Origin: Nocardia cyriacigeorgica
GTDB taxonomy: Bacteria; Actinomycetota; Actinomycetes; Mycobacteriales; Mycobacteriaceae
Direction: 5' to 3'
DNA length: 64,000 nucleotides
NCBI RefSeq assembly: GCF_010858045.1
Contig: NZ_JAAGVC010000025.1
Location: 1 to 64,000 of the forward strand
Shown here: positions 46,543 through 55,466 of the stretch, one piece after another
Position numbering within the stretch: the stretch's first letter is position 1
How the letters are laid out: each line of letters begins with the position of its first letter
Position numbers and translations under genes: made by a program
The notes under the pieces: model-generated
The model's input: the letters and a program-made list of their open reading frames with translations, nothing else
Database searches by the model: none
Told to the model about the DNA's origin: nothing

Positions 46543-48027
46543 TCAGGAGTTCGTCGGGAAGCCCAGGTTCACCTGGCTTTCCGAAGGCTCCGGCCAGCGG
46601 GTGGTCACCACTTTGCTGCGGGTGTAGAAGTGGATGCTCTCCGGGCCGTAGATGTGGGTGTCGCCGAACAGCGATTTCTTCCAGCCGCCGAACGAGTAGG
46701 CGCCGATGGGCACCGGGATCGGGACGTTGACGCCGACCATGCCGACCTCCACATCGAACTCGAACTGGCGGGCGGACTTGCCGTCGCGGGTGAAGATGGC
46801 GACGCCGTTGCCGTAGTAGTTGGCATTGACCAGATCGACGGCTTCCTGGTAGCTGCCGACGCGGACGACGGCGAGGACCGGCCCGAAGATCTCGTCGTCG
46901 TAGACCTTCATACCGGGACGGACCTCGTCGATCAGGCTGACGCCGATGAAGAATCCATCGGAGTCGAACACCTGCTGACGGCCGTCGACCACGACCTTCG
47001 CACCCTCGGCGGCCGCGCCTGCCACATAACCGGCGACCCGGTCCCTGGCTTCGCGGGTGATCAGCGGTCCCATCTCCGAGTCCGGATCCGAACCGGGCCC
47101 GATCCGCAGGGCCCGCACCCGATCGGTGATCTTGTCGATCAGCGGGTCGGCGACCTCGCCGACGGCGACCAGCACCGACACCGCCATGCATCGCTCGCCT
47201 GCGGAACCGTACGCGGCCGACACCGCCGCGTCGGCCGCGGCGTCGAGGTCGGCGTCGGGCATGACCACCATGTGGTTCTTCGCCCCACCGAGGGCCTGCA
47301 CGCGCTTGCCCTGGTCGGAGGCGCGGCGGTAGATGGCCTCCGCGATGGGTGTGGACCCGACGAAACTCACCGCGGCGACGTCGCTGTCGTCGATGAGTGC
47401 GTCGACGGCCTCCTTGTCGCCGTGCACCACATTCAGCACGTCATCCGGCAGACCCGCCTCACTGAAGAGTTCGGCGATGAACACAGCCGCGGAGGGATCC
47501 TTTTCGCTCGGCTTGAGGATGACGGTGTTGCCGCAGGCAATGGCCGAGGACACCATCCACAGCGGCACCATCGCGGGGAAGTTGAACGGGGTGATGCAGG
47601 CGACCACACCGACCGGCTGCTTCACCTGATGAACGTCGACCCCGCCGGCGACCTGTTCGGAGTAGTCGCCCTTGAGCAGATGCGTGAGCCCGGCCACGAA
47701 TTCGACGTTCTCCACGCCACGAGCGATCTCCCCCACCGCGTCGGCGACGGTCTTGCCGTGCTCGGCGGAGATGATCCGCGCCAGTTCCTCGCGTCGTTCG
47801 CCGATCAGGTGGCGAAGCCGGAAGAACACATCGGAGCGCTTGATGAGGCTGGTGGCGCGCCAGCCCGGAAGGGCGTTCTTGGCGATCTGGACGGCGTCGG
47901 CGACTTCCGGGGCGGAGGCGAAGACCACCTCGGCGGTCTGTGCGCCGGTGGCGGGGTCGAAGACCGGGCCGGTGCGTACCCCGGCGTCGATGCGTTTGCC
48001 GTTGAGGTAATGCGGAATGCGGTTCAT
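46543..48027 (-). CDS. mmsA: CoA-acylating methylmalonate-semialdehyde dehydrogenase
   Basis: 494 aa. ALDH fold: catalytic Cys280 in GSAGERCMAVS, NAD-binding FVGSTPIAEAIY, and the CoA-acylating family signature TPFNFPAMVPLW. It turns (methyl)malonate semialdehyde into propionyl- or acetyl-CoA in valine and inositol catabolism. Followed upstream by mmsB on the same strand, 25 bases apart. Confidence 0.92.
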   Translation of the reverse strand: MNRIPHYLNGKRIDAGVRTGPVFDPATGAQTAEVVFASAPEVADAVQIAKNALPGWRATSLIKRSDVFFRLRHLIGERREELARIISAEHGKTVADAVGEIARGVENVEFVAGLTHLLKGDYSEQVAGGVDVHQVKQPVGVVACITPFNFPAMVPLWMVSSAIACGNTVILKPSEKDPSAAVFIAELFSEAGLPDDVLNVVHGDKEAVDALIDDSDVAAVSFVGSTPIAEAIYRRASDQGKRVQALGGAKNHMVVMPDADLDAAADAAVSAAYGSAGERCMAVSVLVAVGEVADPLIDKITDRVRALRIGPGSDPDSEMGPLITREARDRVAGYVAGAAAEGAKVVVDGRQQVFDSDGFFIGVSLIDEVRPGMKVYDDEIFGPVLAVVRVGSYQEAVDLVNANYYGNGVAIFTRDGKSARQFEFDVEVGMVGVNVPIPVPIGAYSFGGWKKSLFGDTHIYGPESIHFYTRSKVVTTRWPEPSESQVNLGFPTNS

Positions 48028-48052
48028 GGTCTGCGTCTTTCGGGTCGGAAGG

Positions 48053-48946
48053 TCAGGCGATGGTGTCGTCGATGTGCTTGATGATCAGCGTGCAGTCGCG
48101 GTCGCCGAGGCCGCTGTCGACAAGGTCGCGCAGCTGGCCCGCGACGATGCTCGCCGTCGGCAGCGGGGTGCCGGTGGATTCGCCGGCCTGCAGCGCCAGG
48201 CCGATGTCCTTGTTGGCCAGGCTCGCGGCGAAGGTCGGATCGAAACCGTTGTTGGCGGCGGAGGTTTCGACGATTCCCGGTACCGGATACCAGGTGCGCA
48301 GCGCCCACGAATCCGCCGACGACACCGAGGCCACATTCCAGAACACCTGCGGGTCGAGCCCGAGCCGCTGGGCCAGCACCGCACCTTCGGCGCAGCCGGC
48401 CAGATTGATCAGCAGCATCATGTTGTTGCAGATCTTGGCGGCCTGACCGGAGGTGGCGCCGCCGGTGCGAATGATGTTGCGGCTCATCGGCTCGACGAGT
48501 TCGGCCGCGGCATCCACGGCATCGGGTTCGCCGCCGAGCATGAAGGTCAGCGTCGCGGCGGCGGCGCCGCTGATGCCGCCGGAGACGGGCGCGTCGACGA
48601 AGCGGAATCCTTGGGCGCGGGCCATCACGTGCAGGGCGGCCGCGGTGTCGATATCGATGGTGGAGCTGTCCACCAGCAGCGCCGACGAATCCGCCCGGGC
48701 GAGTACCCCATCGGGGCCCTCGTACACCGCGCGGACGTTCTCACCCTTGGGCAGCATGGTGAACACGGCATCGACGCCCCGCACTGCCTCCGCGATCGAC
48801 GCACAGGGCTTCACACCTTTCGCGGCCGCCGCGGCGAGCGCGTCGGCGTTCAGGTCGTAGCCGTGGACGGTGTGCCCTTTGGCCACCAGATTCGCCGTCA
48901 TGGGGTGGCCCATATGGCCGAGGCCGATCCACGCGATTGTTGCCAT
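48053..48946 (-). CDS. mmsB: 3-hydroxyisobutyrate dehydrogenase
   Basis: 297 aa. Beta-hydroxyacid dehydrogenase: NAD-binding GLGHMG (8-13), the substrate motif DAPVSGGISGA, and the catalytic Lys in GQAAKICNN. It oxidises 3-hydroxyisobutyrate to methylmalonate semialdehyde, the substrate of MmsA, so the two work in sequence. First gene of the mmsBA operon, divergent from lysR. Confidence 0.92.
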   Translation of the reverse strand: MATIAWIGLGHMGHPMTANLVAKGHTVHGYDLNADALAAAAAKGVKPCASIAEAVRGVDAVFTMLPKGENVRAVYEGPDGVLARADSSALLVDSSTIDIDTAAALHVMARAQGFRFVDAPVSGGISGAAAATLTFMLGGEPDAVDAAAELVEPMSRNIIRTGGATSGQAAKICNNMMLLINLAGCAEGAVLAQRLGLDPQVFWNVASVSSADSWALRTWYPVPGIVETSAANNGFDPTFAASLANKDIGLALQAGESTGTPLPTASIVAGQLRDLVDSGLGDRDCTLIIKHIDDTIA

Positions 48947-49044
48947 CGTCGAGCTCCATCCTGATGTCGATTGGCATGAGATGAGTGATGCAGGCCACGC
49001 TATGGGACCCGACGCATTGAGATCAATGCAGTTCGCGACCTACT

Positions 49045-49065
49045 TTTGCAGCAAGGTGCTGCAAA
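49045..49065. promoter_or_regulatory. LysR-type operator between mmsB and lysR
   Basis: TTTGCAGCA (49045-49053), AGG, TGCTGCAAA (49057-49065): a perfect 9-base inverted repeat with a 3-base spacer and a T-N11-A core, followed by another half-site TTTGCAG (49066-49072). It lies 28 bases from the lysR start. Confidence 0.7.
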
Positions 49066-49093
49066 TTTGCAGCCACCGTGGTGAGATCGCGGT

Positions 49094-50026
49094 ATGACCG
49101 CAGAGCGACGACACATGGCCGCGGGCCAGCCCAACCCCGATGATCTGCTGGTCATGCTTGCCGTAGCGCGGCTCGGCAAATTCTCCGCGGCCGCCGATGC
49201 GCTCGGGGTGAACTCGACCACGGCGTCACGGCGCATCGCCGCACTCGAGAAGGCCATGGGCGGACGCGTCCTGGTGCGCGGATCGGGCGGGTGGGAACTC
49301 ACCGAATTGGGTCGTGGCGCACTGGTCGTGGCCGAGGAGATCGAGCGATCCCTGCAGCAGCTGGCCACGCCCGCTCAGGCCGCCCGCGACGGGGTGAGTG
49401 GCCTGGTGCGGATCGCGGCCTCGGACGGCTTCGCGGTCCGGTTCGCCGTGCCTGCCCTTGCCCGGCTGCAGGAAAGCCATCCACGGCTGTCGGTCGAGCT
49501 GATCAGCGCCACCCGGCGGGTACGCCAGAACCGGTCGGGTGTGGATCTGGAAATCGTGGCGGGCCGGCCGGACGTGCATCGTGCCATCGCCCGCTATCTG
49601 ACCAACTACTATCTGGGCCTCTATGCCGGCGAGACCTACCTGTCCCGCCATGGGAGCCCCGCGACGCTGGCCGATCTCGCCGACCACCGATTGATCTACT
49701 ACATCGAATCCGCCTTGCAGGTCGACGAATTGGATCTGGCCGCCAAGCTGCTGCCGCAGCCCGCCACCAGCTTGCGTTCGACCAGCGTGTTCGCGCATGT
49801 GGAGGCCACGGTCGCGGGTGCCGGAATCGGCATCCTCCCGGTGTATCTGGCCGACGAGCGACCGGAACTTCGCCGCCTGCTGCGCGAGGAGTTCAATCCA
49901 GAGATCTCGTATTGGTCGGTGGCACGCGAGGAATCCTTGCGCAGCAACGCGGTACGCGCGGTGCTCGCCGCCCTGCGCAGTGAGGTCGAGTCGCGGTCGC
50001 ACGAGCTGCGCGGACGTCCCGGCTGA
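49094..50026 (+). CDS. LysR family transcriptional regulator
   Basis: 310 aa. N-terminal winged helix (LVMLAVARLGKFSAAADALG, NSTTASRRIAALEK) and a LysR substrate-binding domain. Divergent from mmsBA with a palindrome between, so it probably controls valine-degradation genes and itself. An alternative start is ATG 49115 (MAAGQPNPDD). Confidence 0.85.
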   Translation: MTAERRHMAAGQPNPDDLLVMLAVARLGKFSAAADALGVNSTTASRRIAALEKAMGGRVLVRGSGGWELTELGRGALVVAEEIERSLQQLATPAQAARDGVSGLVRIAASDGFAVRFAVPALARLQESHPRLSVELISATRRVRQNRSGVDLEIVAGRPDVHRAIARYLTNYYLGLYAGETYLSRHGSPATLADLADHRLIYYIESALQVDELDLAAKLLPQPATSLRSTSVFAHVEATVAGAGIGILPVYLADERPELRRLLREEFNPEISYWSVAREESLRSNAVRAVLAALRSEVESRSHELRGRPG

Positions 50027-50112
50027 CGGTCCCGCCCGCCGTTCGCTTCCGGCGCGCCCACGGGGCATGTAGAGTCGTATCCTTGCGCCTCGGCGTCGGG
50101 AGGGGGTTCGGC

Positions 50113-50940
50113 ATGCTCACCGTTGCGCAGGATCTGCGCAGGTCGTCTGCGGTGTATTGGTATCTGGCGGTGGCCGGTTTCCGGCGGCAATGGCAATACA
50201 AACTGGCCATGTTCGCGGGACTGTTCACCAACTGTGTCTTCGGGCTCGTCCGCGCGGCGGTCATGGTGGCCGCGGTCGGGGCCGCGGGCAGTTTCGGCGA
50301 CTACGACGCCGCGAGCATCGGCGCCTATGTGTGGATATCGCAGGGTCTGCTCGGCGCGGTCCAATTCATGGGGCCGAGTTCGGAATTGCGTGAACGGGTC
50401 CGCACCGGGGACATCGCGATCGACTTCCTGCGCCCGGTGGACGTGCAATTCGGCTATCTGGCAGCGGATCTGGGCCGCGCCACCTGCACTTTGCTACCGC
50501 GCGGTGTGCCGAGCATCCTGGTCGGGACACTCACGTTCGGATTGACCATGCCCACGACGCCGGGACCCTATGTCGTCGGCTTGATCAGCGTGGCGCTGGC
50601 GGTCGCGGTGTCGTTTCTGTGCCTGTTCGCGGTGGCCACCGCCGGTTTCTGGGTGGTGGAGACACGCGGAATCGAAATCCTGCACAGTACCTGCGGAGTG
50701 TTCCTGGCCGGGCTGGCCGTGCCGATCCACGCGTTTCCCGACTGGTTGCGCACCGTCGCGAACGCCACGCCGTTCCCGTCCATCCTGCAGGCGCCGGTCG
50801 ATGTGCTCTCGGGCCGGGTGCTCGGGGTCGACGCGCTCCAGGTCGTCGGCGTCCAGTTGTTCTGGGTGGTGACGATCGGTGCGCTCGGTCAGGTGCTCCT
50901 GCGGGCGGGTCGACGCAAACTCGAGGTGCAGGGTGGTTGA
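50113..50940 (+). CDS. ABC-2 type transporter permease
   Basis: 275 aa from the ATG at 50113 after GGGAGGGGG. Six hydrophobic segments (YKLAMFAGLFTNCVFGLVRA, VWISQGLLGAVQFMG, and the C-terminal ones); ELRERVRTGDIAIDFLRPVD is the conserved cytoplasmic stretch of this COG4587-type permease. It is first of a three-gene exporter operon. Substrate unknown. Confidence 0.85.
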   Translation: MLTVAQDLRRSSAVYWYLAVAGFRRQWQYKLAMFAGLFTNCVFGLVRAAVMVAAVGAAGSFGDYDAASIGAYVWISQGLLGAVQFMGPSSELRERVRTGDIAIDFLRPVDVQFGYLAADLGRATCTLLPRGVPSILVGTLTFGLTMPTTPGPYVVGLISVALAVAVSFLCLFAVATAGFWVVETRGIEILHSTCGVFLAGLAVPIHAFPDWLRTVANATPFPSILQAPVDVLSGRVLGVDALQVVGVQLFWVVTIGALGQVLLRAGRRKLEVQGG

Positions 50941-51754
50941 TCGAACCGCGGCCGGCACCTGGCTCACCCCCTATCGTGCGGTATTGCGTTCGCGCCTCGA
51001 CGCCCAGCGCAGCTACCGGCTCTCCTTCGCCAGCGATCTGTTCGGCTCGCTGTTGCTGGGGCTGGCCGAGTTCGGCGAAGTATGGGTGATCTTCGGCAGC
51101 GGGCGGGTGCTCGGTGGACTCGATCTGGATGGCGCGTTGTTGCTGTTCGGATTGAGCAATACCGCGTTCGCGCTGGCCCAGGTGCTGTTCGGGCACCTCG
51201 ACCAGCTGCCGACGCTGATCAGGCTCGGCACCCTCGACATCTACCACCTGCGCCCGCAACCACTACTGCTGCAATTGATCACCGGCGATATCGCGCTGCG
51301 CCGATTCGCCCGCGCGATCGTCTCGATCACGGTGCTGATCGTCGGGTTGGCTCGCAACGATATCGATTGGTCGCTCGCGTCGGTCGCCCTGCTGGTCATG
51401 GCGCTGGCGAGTGGTATCGCGCTGTTCGGTGGTTTGTTCGTCTGCGCCGCCGGCTGCCAGTTCTACCTGATCGACGGCTCCGAACTCACCAACAGCTTCA
51501 CCTACGGCGGCGTCTTCGCCGCCACCCAGCCCGCCTCGGTGTTCCCACCACCGTTGCGGCTGCTGTTCGGCTTCGCCATCCCGGTCGCGTTCACTGCCTA
51601 CCTGCCCGCCATCGCCCTGCTCGGCGTGCCGGGGCCGGCGTTTCTGCCGGCCTGGCTTGCCTGGCTGACGCCGCTGGCCGCGCTGTGGGTATGGCTGATC
51701 GCGCTCGGCGCATGGCGGCTCGGCACCAGGCACTACCAGGGAGGCGGCGGATAG
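50933..51754 (+). CDS. ABC-2 type transporter permease, second subunit
   Basis: 273 aa starting at GTG 50933, overlapping the preceding stop by 8 bases. About six helices; QLPTLIRLGTLDIYHLRPQP corresponds to the RTG-D-LRP stretch of its partner, so the two permeases are paralogues (COG3694-type). Works with the adjacent ATPase. Confidence 0.82.
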   Translation: MVDRTAAGTWLTPYRAVLRSRLDAQRSYRLSFASDLFGSLLLGLAEFGEVWVIFGSGRVLGGLDLDGALLLFGLSNTAFALAQVLFGHLDQLPTLIRLGTLDIYHLRPQPLLLQLITGDIALRRFARAIVSITVLIVGLARNDIDWSLASVALLVMALASGIALFGGLFVCAAGCQFYLIDGSELTNSFTYGGVFAATQPASVFPPPLRLLFGFAIPVAFTAYLPAIALLGVPGPAFLPAWLAWLTPLAALWVWLIALGAWRLGTRHYQGGGG

Positions 51755-52732
51755 ATGAACGACGGGCCGATCATCGAGATCGAGAATCTGACCAGGCAAT
51801 TCGTTCTGCGTCGCAAGCACGGCGACCGCTGGCGCAAGCGTCGGGAAGTGCTCACCGCCGTCGACCGGATGAGCTTCCGGATCGAACGCGGCGCGGCGGT
51901 GGGCTATATCGGCGCCAACGGTGCGGGCAAATCCACCACCATCAAGATGCTGACCGGCATTCTGGTGCCAACCTCCGGGCAGGTGCGGACCTGTGGCCTC
52001 GAGCCGGTGCGTCAGCGCAGGCAGCTGGCGAGCCGCATCGGTGTGGTCTTCGGTCAGCGGTCCCAGCTGTGGTGGGATCTGCCGCTGCGCGAATCGTTTT
52101 CGATTCTCTCCGCGATCCATCGGCTGGACCCGGAGATCGCCCGCAAACGCACGCACGAGCTGGTCGAGCAGCTGGAGATGAGCGACACCCTCGATACCCC
52201 GGTGCGCCAGCTATCGCTGGGCCAGCGCATGCGCGCCGAGGTGGCGGCGGCGTTGCTGCACTCCCCCGACCTCGTCATCCTGGACGAGCCGACCATCGGA
52301 CTCGATGTGCTGTCCAAGCAGCGATTGCGCGAATTCCTGCGCGATGAGCGCACCCAGCGCGGCACCACCTTGCTGCTGACCACCCACGATATGGGCGATA
52401 TCGAGCGGCTCTGCGATCGCGTGCTGGTGGTCGATCACGGCCGCTTGGTCTACGACGGAACGCTGGCCGGGCTCGGCGCGACCGTCGGCGCACGGCGGGT
52501 CCTGGTGGTGGATCTGGCCGAAGCGACACCGGATCTGAACGATCTGCCGGGTGCGACCTTGGTGTCCAGCGAAGGCGGCGGGGTGCGGCAACGGCTGGCC
52601 TTCGATGCCGAAATCACCACCGCCGCTTCGCTTCTGGCGGCGGTCTCGGAGCGATCAGAGGTACGTGATCTGTCCATCGAAGAGCCGGAGATCGAGGACA
52701 TCGTGCGCCGGATCTACCAGTCCGCCCGCTGA
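51755..52732 (+). CDS. ABC transporter ATP-binding protein (COG4586-type)
   Basis: 325 aa. Walker A GANGAGKST, Q-loop GVVFGQRSQ, signature LSLGQRMR, Walker B LVILDEP and H-loop LLTTHD. The extra N-terminal basic segment RRKHGDRWRKRREV is characteristic of the COG4586 group that pairs with the DUF990-type permeases. It starts one base after the second permease stop. ATP-driven export of an unidentified substrate. Confidence 0.88.
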   Translation: MNDGPIIEIENLTRQFVLRRKHGDRWRKRREVLTAVDRMSFRIERGAAVGYIGANGAGKSTTIKMLTGILVPTSGQVRTCGLEPVRQRRQLASRIGVVFGQRSQLWWDLPLRESFSILSAIHRLDPEIARKRTHELVEQLEMSDTLDTPVRQLSLGQRMRAEVAAALLHSPDLVILDEPTIGLDVLSKQRLREFLRDERTQRGTTLLLTTHDMGDIERLCDRVLVVDHGRLVYDGTLAGLGATVGARRVLVVDLAEATPDLNDLPGATLVSSEGGGVRQRLAFDAEITTAASLLAAVSERSEVRDLSIEEPEIEDIVRRIYQSAR

Positions 52733-52955
52733 TCAACCGGCGCGCTCGCACGGCGCCACACGCAGGTGCGCGACACGCGGGCGGACACGTAACACCACAG
52801 GTAGCCGGGTGGATGAAGGGGTGAACGCGAGCACCTCTCGCGCGAGGAAAGTCTACCGGCGCGGCACCCACCGCGCCGCAGCTCGGACCTGTCCGACGTA
52901 TTCCGGAGCGACTCGGCGCCGGATGGTCGAGCCCGTCCGGTCATGAAGGTGAACG

Positions 52956-53114
52956 ATGACGACGATAGCGCTGCTCGCGGCGATGATGCTCGCGTTGCTG
53001 ATCGGCACAGCACTCGGGATCCACACTGCCCGCGATGAACATCGGGCCGGAAGTCTGCGGGGCAGATATTGCCGTAGACGATCGCGTCGTCGATACTGGC
53101 TGACGTTCGCCTGA
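52956..53114 (+). CDS. Small single-pass membrane protein
   Basis: 52 aa, ATG at 52956 preceded by AAGGTGAACG. One hydrophobic helix (IALLAAMMLALLIGTALGI) and a very basic C-terminal tail (RGRYCRRRSRRRYW). It is too short to assign. Start and ribosome site are clear. Confidence 0.6.
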   Translation: MTTIALLAAMMLALLIGTALGIHTARDEHRAGSLRGRYCRRRSRRRYWLTFA

Positions 53115-53141
53115 TCCGAAAACCTTTGGGGGGAGCCGATC

Positions 53142-53639
53142 ATGGTCAAATCCCGGCCTGTGCTCGTCATACTCGGCGCGTTGCTCGCCGCCGTCCTGGT
53201 GCTGTCGATGACCGGGTGCGGTTCGAGTAAGAAACGCCGCTCGTCGAGTTCCTCACACGGCGCGGCGGCCACCAGCACGCAGGCATTCCAGAACTGCAAG
53301 CAGGTGTGGGATGCCGGGAAGGCTCCGCTGCGGCGCGGCAGTGCCGGTTACACGACCCAGCTCGATCAGCTCGACGGTAAGAACGACGGCCTCGCCTGCG
53401 CCGACCGTCCGGCCGCCACGTCGACCACCAAACGCGTGATACCGGGAGCGGCCACACAGAGCGCGCCGACGCCGACGGGCGCACCGGCGCCGAAGCCGGA
53501 TCCGGGCGGTTCCGCCTCCCCCGGCACCACCCGGGCGCCCGAACACACCTCCAGTGGGGATTCCGACAGCCGCAACCGCTCGGGCACCGGCTCGGGACGT
53601 TCCGGGTCGGGCAGCCGCTCCGGTTCCAGCCGGCGCTGA
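53142..53639 (+). CDS. Lipoprotein with excalibur calcium-binding domain
   Basis: 165 aa. Signal peptide with lipobox SMTGC (Cys26). The excalibur domain is at about 47-88: NCKQVWDAGKAPLRRG, GYTTQLD and KNDGLAC, matching its Cys pair and Asp-rich loop, although the first Asp of the loop is Asn/Lys-shifted. The rest is Pro/Ser/Gly-rich, a likely wall-spanning linker. Extracellular. Confidence 0.75.
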   Translation: MVKSRPVLVILGALLAAVLVLSMTGCGSSKKRRSSSSSHGAAATSTQAFQNCKQVWDAGKAPLRRGSAGYTTQLDQLDGKNDGLACADRPAATSTTKRVIPGAATQSAPTPTGAPAPKPDPGGSASPGTTRAPEHTSSGDSDSRNRSGTGSGRSGSGSRSGSSRR

Positions 53640-53685
53640 CGAGCCCGACTCCCCAGCGCCGACGACGGTTGTACTATCGGCAGAC

Positions 53686-54111
53686 GTGACCATCCGCGCG
53701 ATACGTACCCCGGGTATGCGGGTCGTTGTCGCGTTCCTGTTCGCGGTGTGGTCGATCGCGATGTCGCTGCCGGAATGCCACGTGTTCCCGGCGCACCCCT
53801 CGGCCGTCGTGCATCCCCATATCGAATCGACCGACCCCGGCATCGCGACCCCGGAGGCGGTACGTGCGCTGGCGATCCCGCATCCGCACGCCGGTGAACC
53901 GGATCGGCATCTGCCCACCGAAGCGGTGCTCGCGACGCTGCCGCGCAGCGGCGCCAGCCTGTTCGACCTGCTGGTCCTCGCCGCGCTGCTGATCGTCGCA
54001 CTCGCGCTGACGGCAACGCTCGCCCACGGCGTGCGGGCGCCACCGTCCAGCGGCGCACCGGCCGTCAGCGGCCGGGAATTGCTCACTCGATTCTGTATCG
54101 CCAGGAACTGA
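53686..54111 (+). CDS. LpqS-like protein
   Basis: 141 aa from the GTG at 53686. Hydrophobic N terminus (MRVVVAFLFAVWSIAMS), a His-rich middle (CHVFPAHPSAVVHPH, HPHAG), a second helix, and the C-terminal SGRELLTRFCIARN which closely resembles the tail of mycobacterial LpqS. LpqS (Rv0847) is a copper-induced protein; here it lies directly before cysK2 and the MFS gene in the same order, supporting the match. Lipobox is not obvious. Copper role is inferred from the family. Confidence 0.6.
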   Translation: MTIRAIRTPGMRVVVAFLFAVWSIAMSLPECHVFPAHPSAVVHPHIESTDPGIATPEAVRALAIPHPHAGEPDRHLPTEAVLATLPRSGASLFDLLVLAALLIVALALTATLAHGVRAPPSSGAPAVSGRELLTRFCIARN

Positions 54112-54215
54112 TCGGTCAGCGTCAGGCCGATGCTGCCGGGCCGGCCGGTGTTCGTGCATTCCGCACTCACACCTGTTCGCTGCGATCAGCGACCGCACAG
54201 AATCGACTGTTCATT

Positions 54216-55466
54216 ATGTCTTCTGCACTGCACAGTGCTGCCCTCTCCCCGACCGCGCTCGCCGGCGCGGTGGCCTCGCACCCCACCGCTCCCCGTACCG
54301 ATACCGTCAGTCCCGCCGCCCTGCTGACCACGGCGCATCGGTGCCCCCGACCAGCCACGATGGTCGGCAACACCCCTGTGCTGTGGATCACCGAACCGCT
54401 CGCGCCGGCCGGCCGCGGGTTCTGGGCGAAACTCGAGGGCGCCAATCCGGGCGGTATGAAAGACCGCACCGCCTTGCACATGGTCGAACGTGCCACCGCT
54501 CGCGGCGCGCTGGCTCCTGGCGCCCAGATCATCGAATCGACCAGCGGCACGCTCGGCCTCGGTCTCGCGCTGGCCGGGATGGTGCACGGGCACCCCGTCA
54601 CCCTCGTCACCGATCCCGGCCTGGAACCGTTGATGCGCCACATGCTCGCCGCCTACGGCGCCCGCGTGGAGCTCGTCGAGGAATCGCATCCGGTCGGCGG
54701 CTGGCAGCAGGCCCGCCGCGATCGGGTCGCGCAGCTAATGGCCGAGGACCCGACGGCCTGGTGCCCAGATCAGTACCGCAATCCCGACAACCGGGAGGCC
54801 TACCGTTCACTGGCGCTGGAGCTGGTGGCGCAGCTGGGCCGGATCGACGTGCTGGTCTGCTCGGTGGGCACCGGCGGCCACTCCTCCGGGGTGGCCCGGG
54901 TACTGCGCGAGTACTTCCCGGATCTGCGGCTCGTCGGGGTCGACACGGTGGCCTCCACCATCTTCGGCCAGCCTGCGGGCCCGCGACTGATGCGCGGGCT
55001 CGGCTCCAGCATCCATCCCGAGAACGTCGACTACGACGCCTTCGACGAAATCCATTGGGTCGCACCGGAGGAAGCGGTGTGGGCCTGCCGGGCGCTGACC
55101 GCGACCCACCATGCCAGCGGCGGCTGGAGTGTCGGCGCCGTCGCGCTGGTGGCCGGATGGCTGGCCCGTACCACCGAACCCCACGTGCGCATCGCCGCCG
55201 TGTTCCCGGACGGTCCGCTGCGATACTTCGACACCGTCTACAACGACGACTACTGCCGCGCGCACGGCTTGCTCGACGCCGCGATTCCGGACGAGCCCGC
55301 CACCATCGGCCACCCGGACGATGCCGTCGTCACCAGCTGGACCCGGTGCACCACTGTGATCGATCCGCGGGGTCGCGGCCGCGCCCACCAGACGTCCACC
55401 CCGCATGGTGCCATCGCGTCGAGTATCGACCCGCGCCACGACATCACTCAGGAGAGCAGCCGGTGA
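54216..55466 (+). CDS. cysK2: S-sulfocysteine synthase-type PLP enzyme (CysK2-like)
   Basis: 416 aa. Cysteine-synthase fold: Lys82 (GGMKDRTA) binds PLP, STSGTLGLG is the substrate loop and VGTGGHSSG the phosphate cup. In M. tuberculosis CysK2 uses O-phosphoserine and thiosulfate to make S-sulfocysteine. Same neighbours as Rv0848. ATG start at 54216; the following MFS GTG overlaps the stop. Confidence 0.82.
   Translation: MSSALHSAALSPTALAGAVASHPTAPRTDTVSPAALLTTAHRCPRPATMVGNTPVLWITEPLAPAGRGFWAKLEGANPGGMKDRTALHMVERATARGALAPGAQIIESTSGTLGLGLALAGMVHGHPVTLVTDPGLEPLMRHMLAAYGARVELVEESHPVGGWQQARRDRVAQLMAEDPTAWCPDQYRNPDNREAYRSLALELVAQLGRIDVLVCSVGTGGHSSGVARVLREYFPDLRLVGVDTVASTIFGQPAGPRLMRGLGSSIHPENVDYDAFDEIHWVAPEEAVWACRALTATHHASGGWSVGAVALVAGWLARTTEPHVRIAAVFPDGPLRYFDTVYNDDYCRAHGLLDAAIPDEPATIGHPDDAVVTSWTRCTTVIDPRGRGRAHQTSTPHGAIASSIDPRHDITQESSR

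Noticed and set aside
53702..53720. TACCCCGGGTA palindrome near the lpqS-like start, similar to a RicR/CsoR copper box.
   Set aside because: The arms are only one base apart (RicR boxes have about five) and it lies inside the coding region after the start codon.
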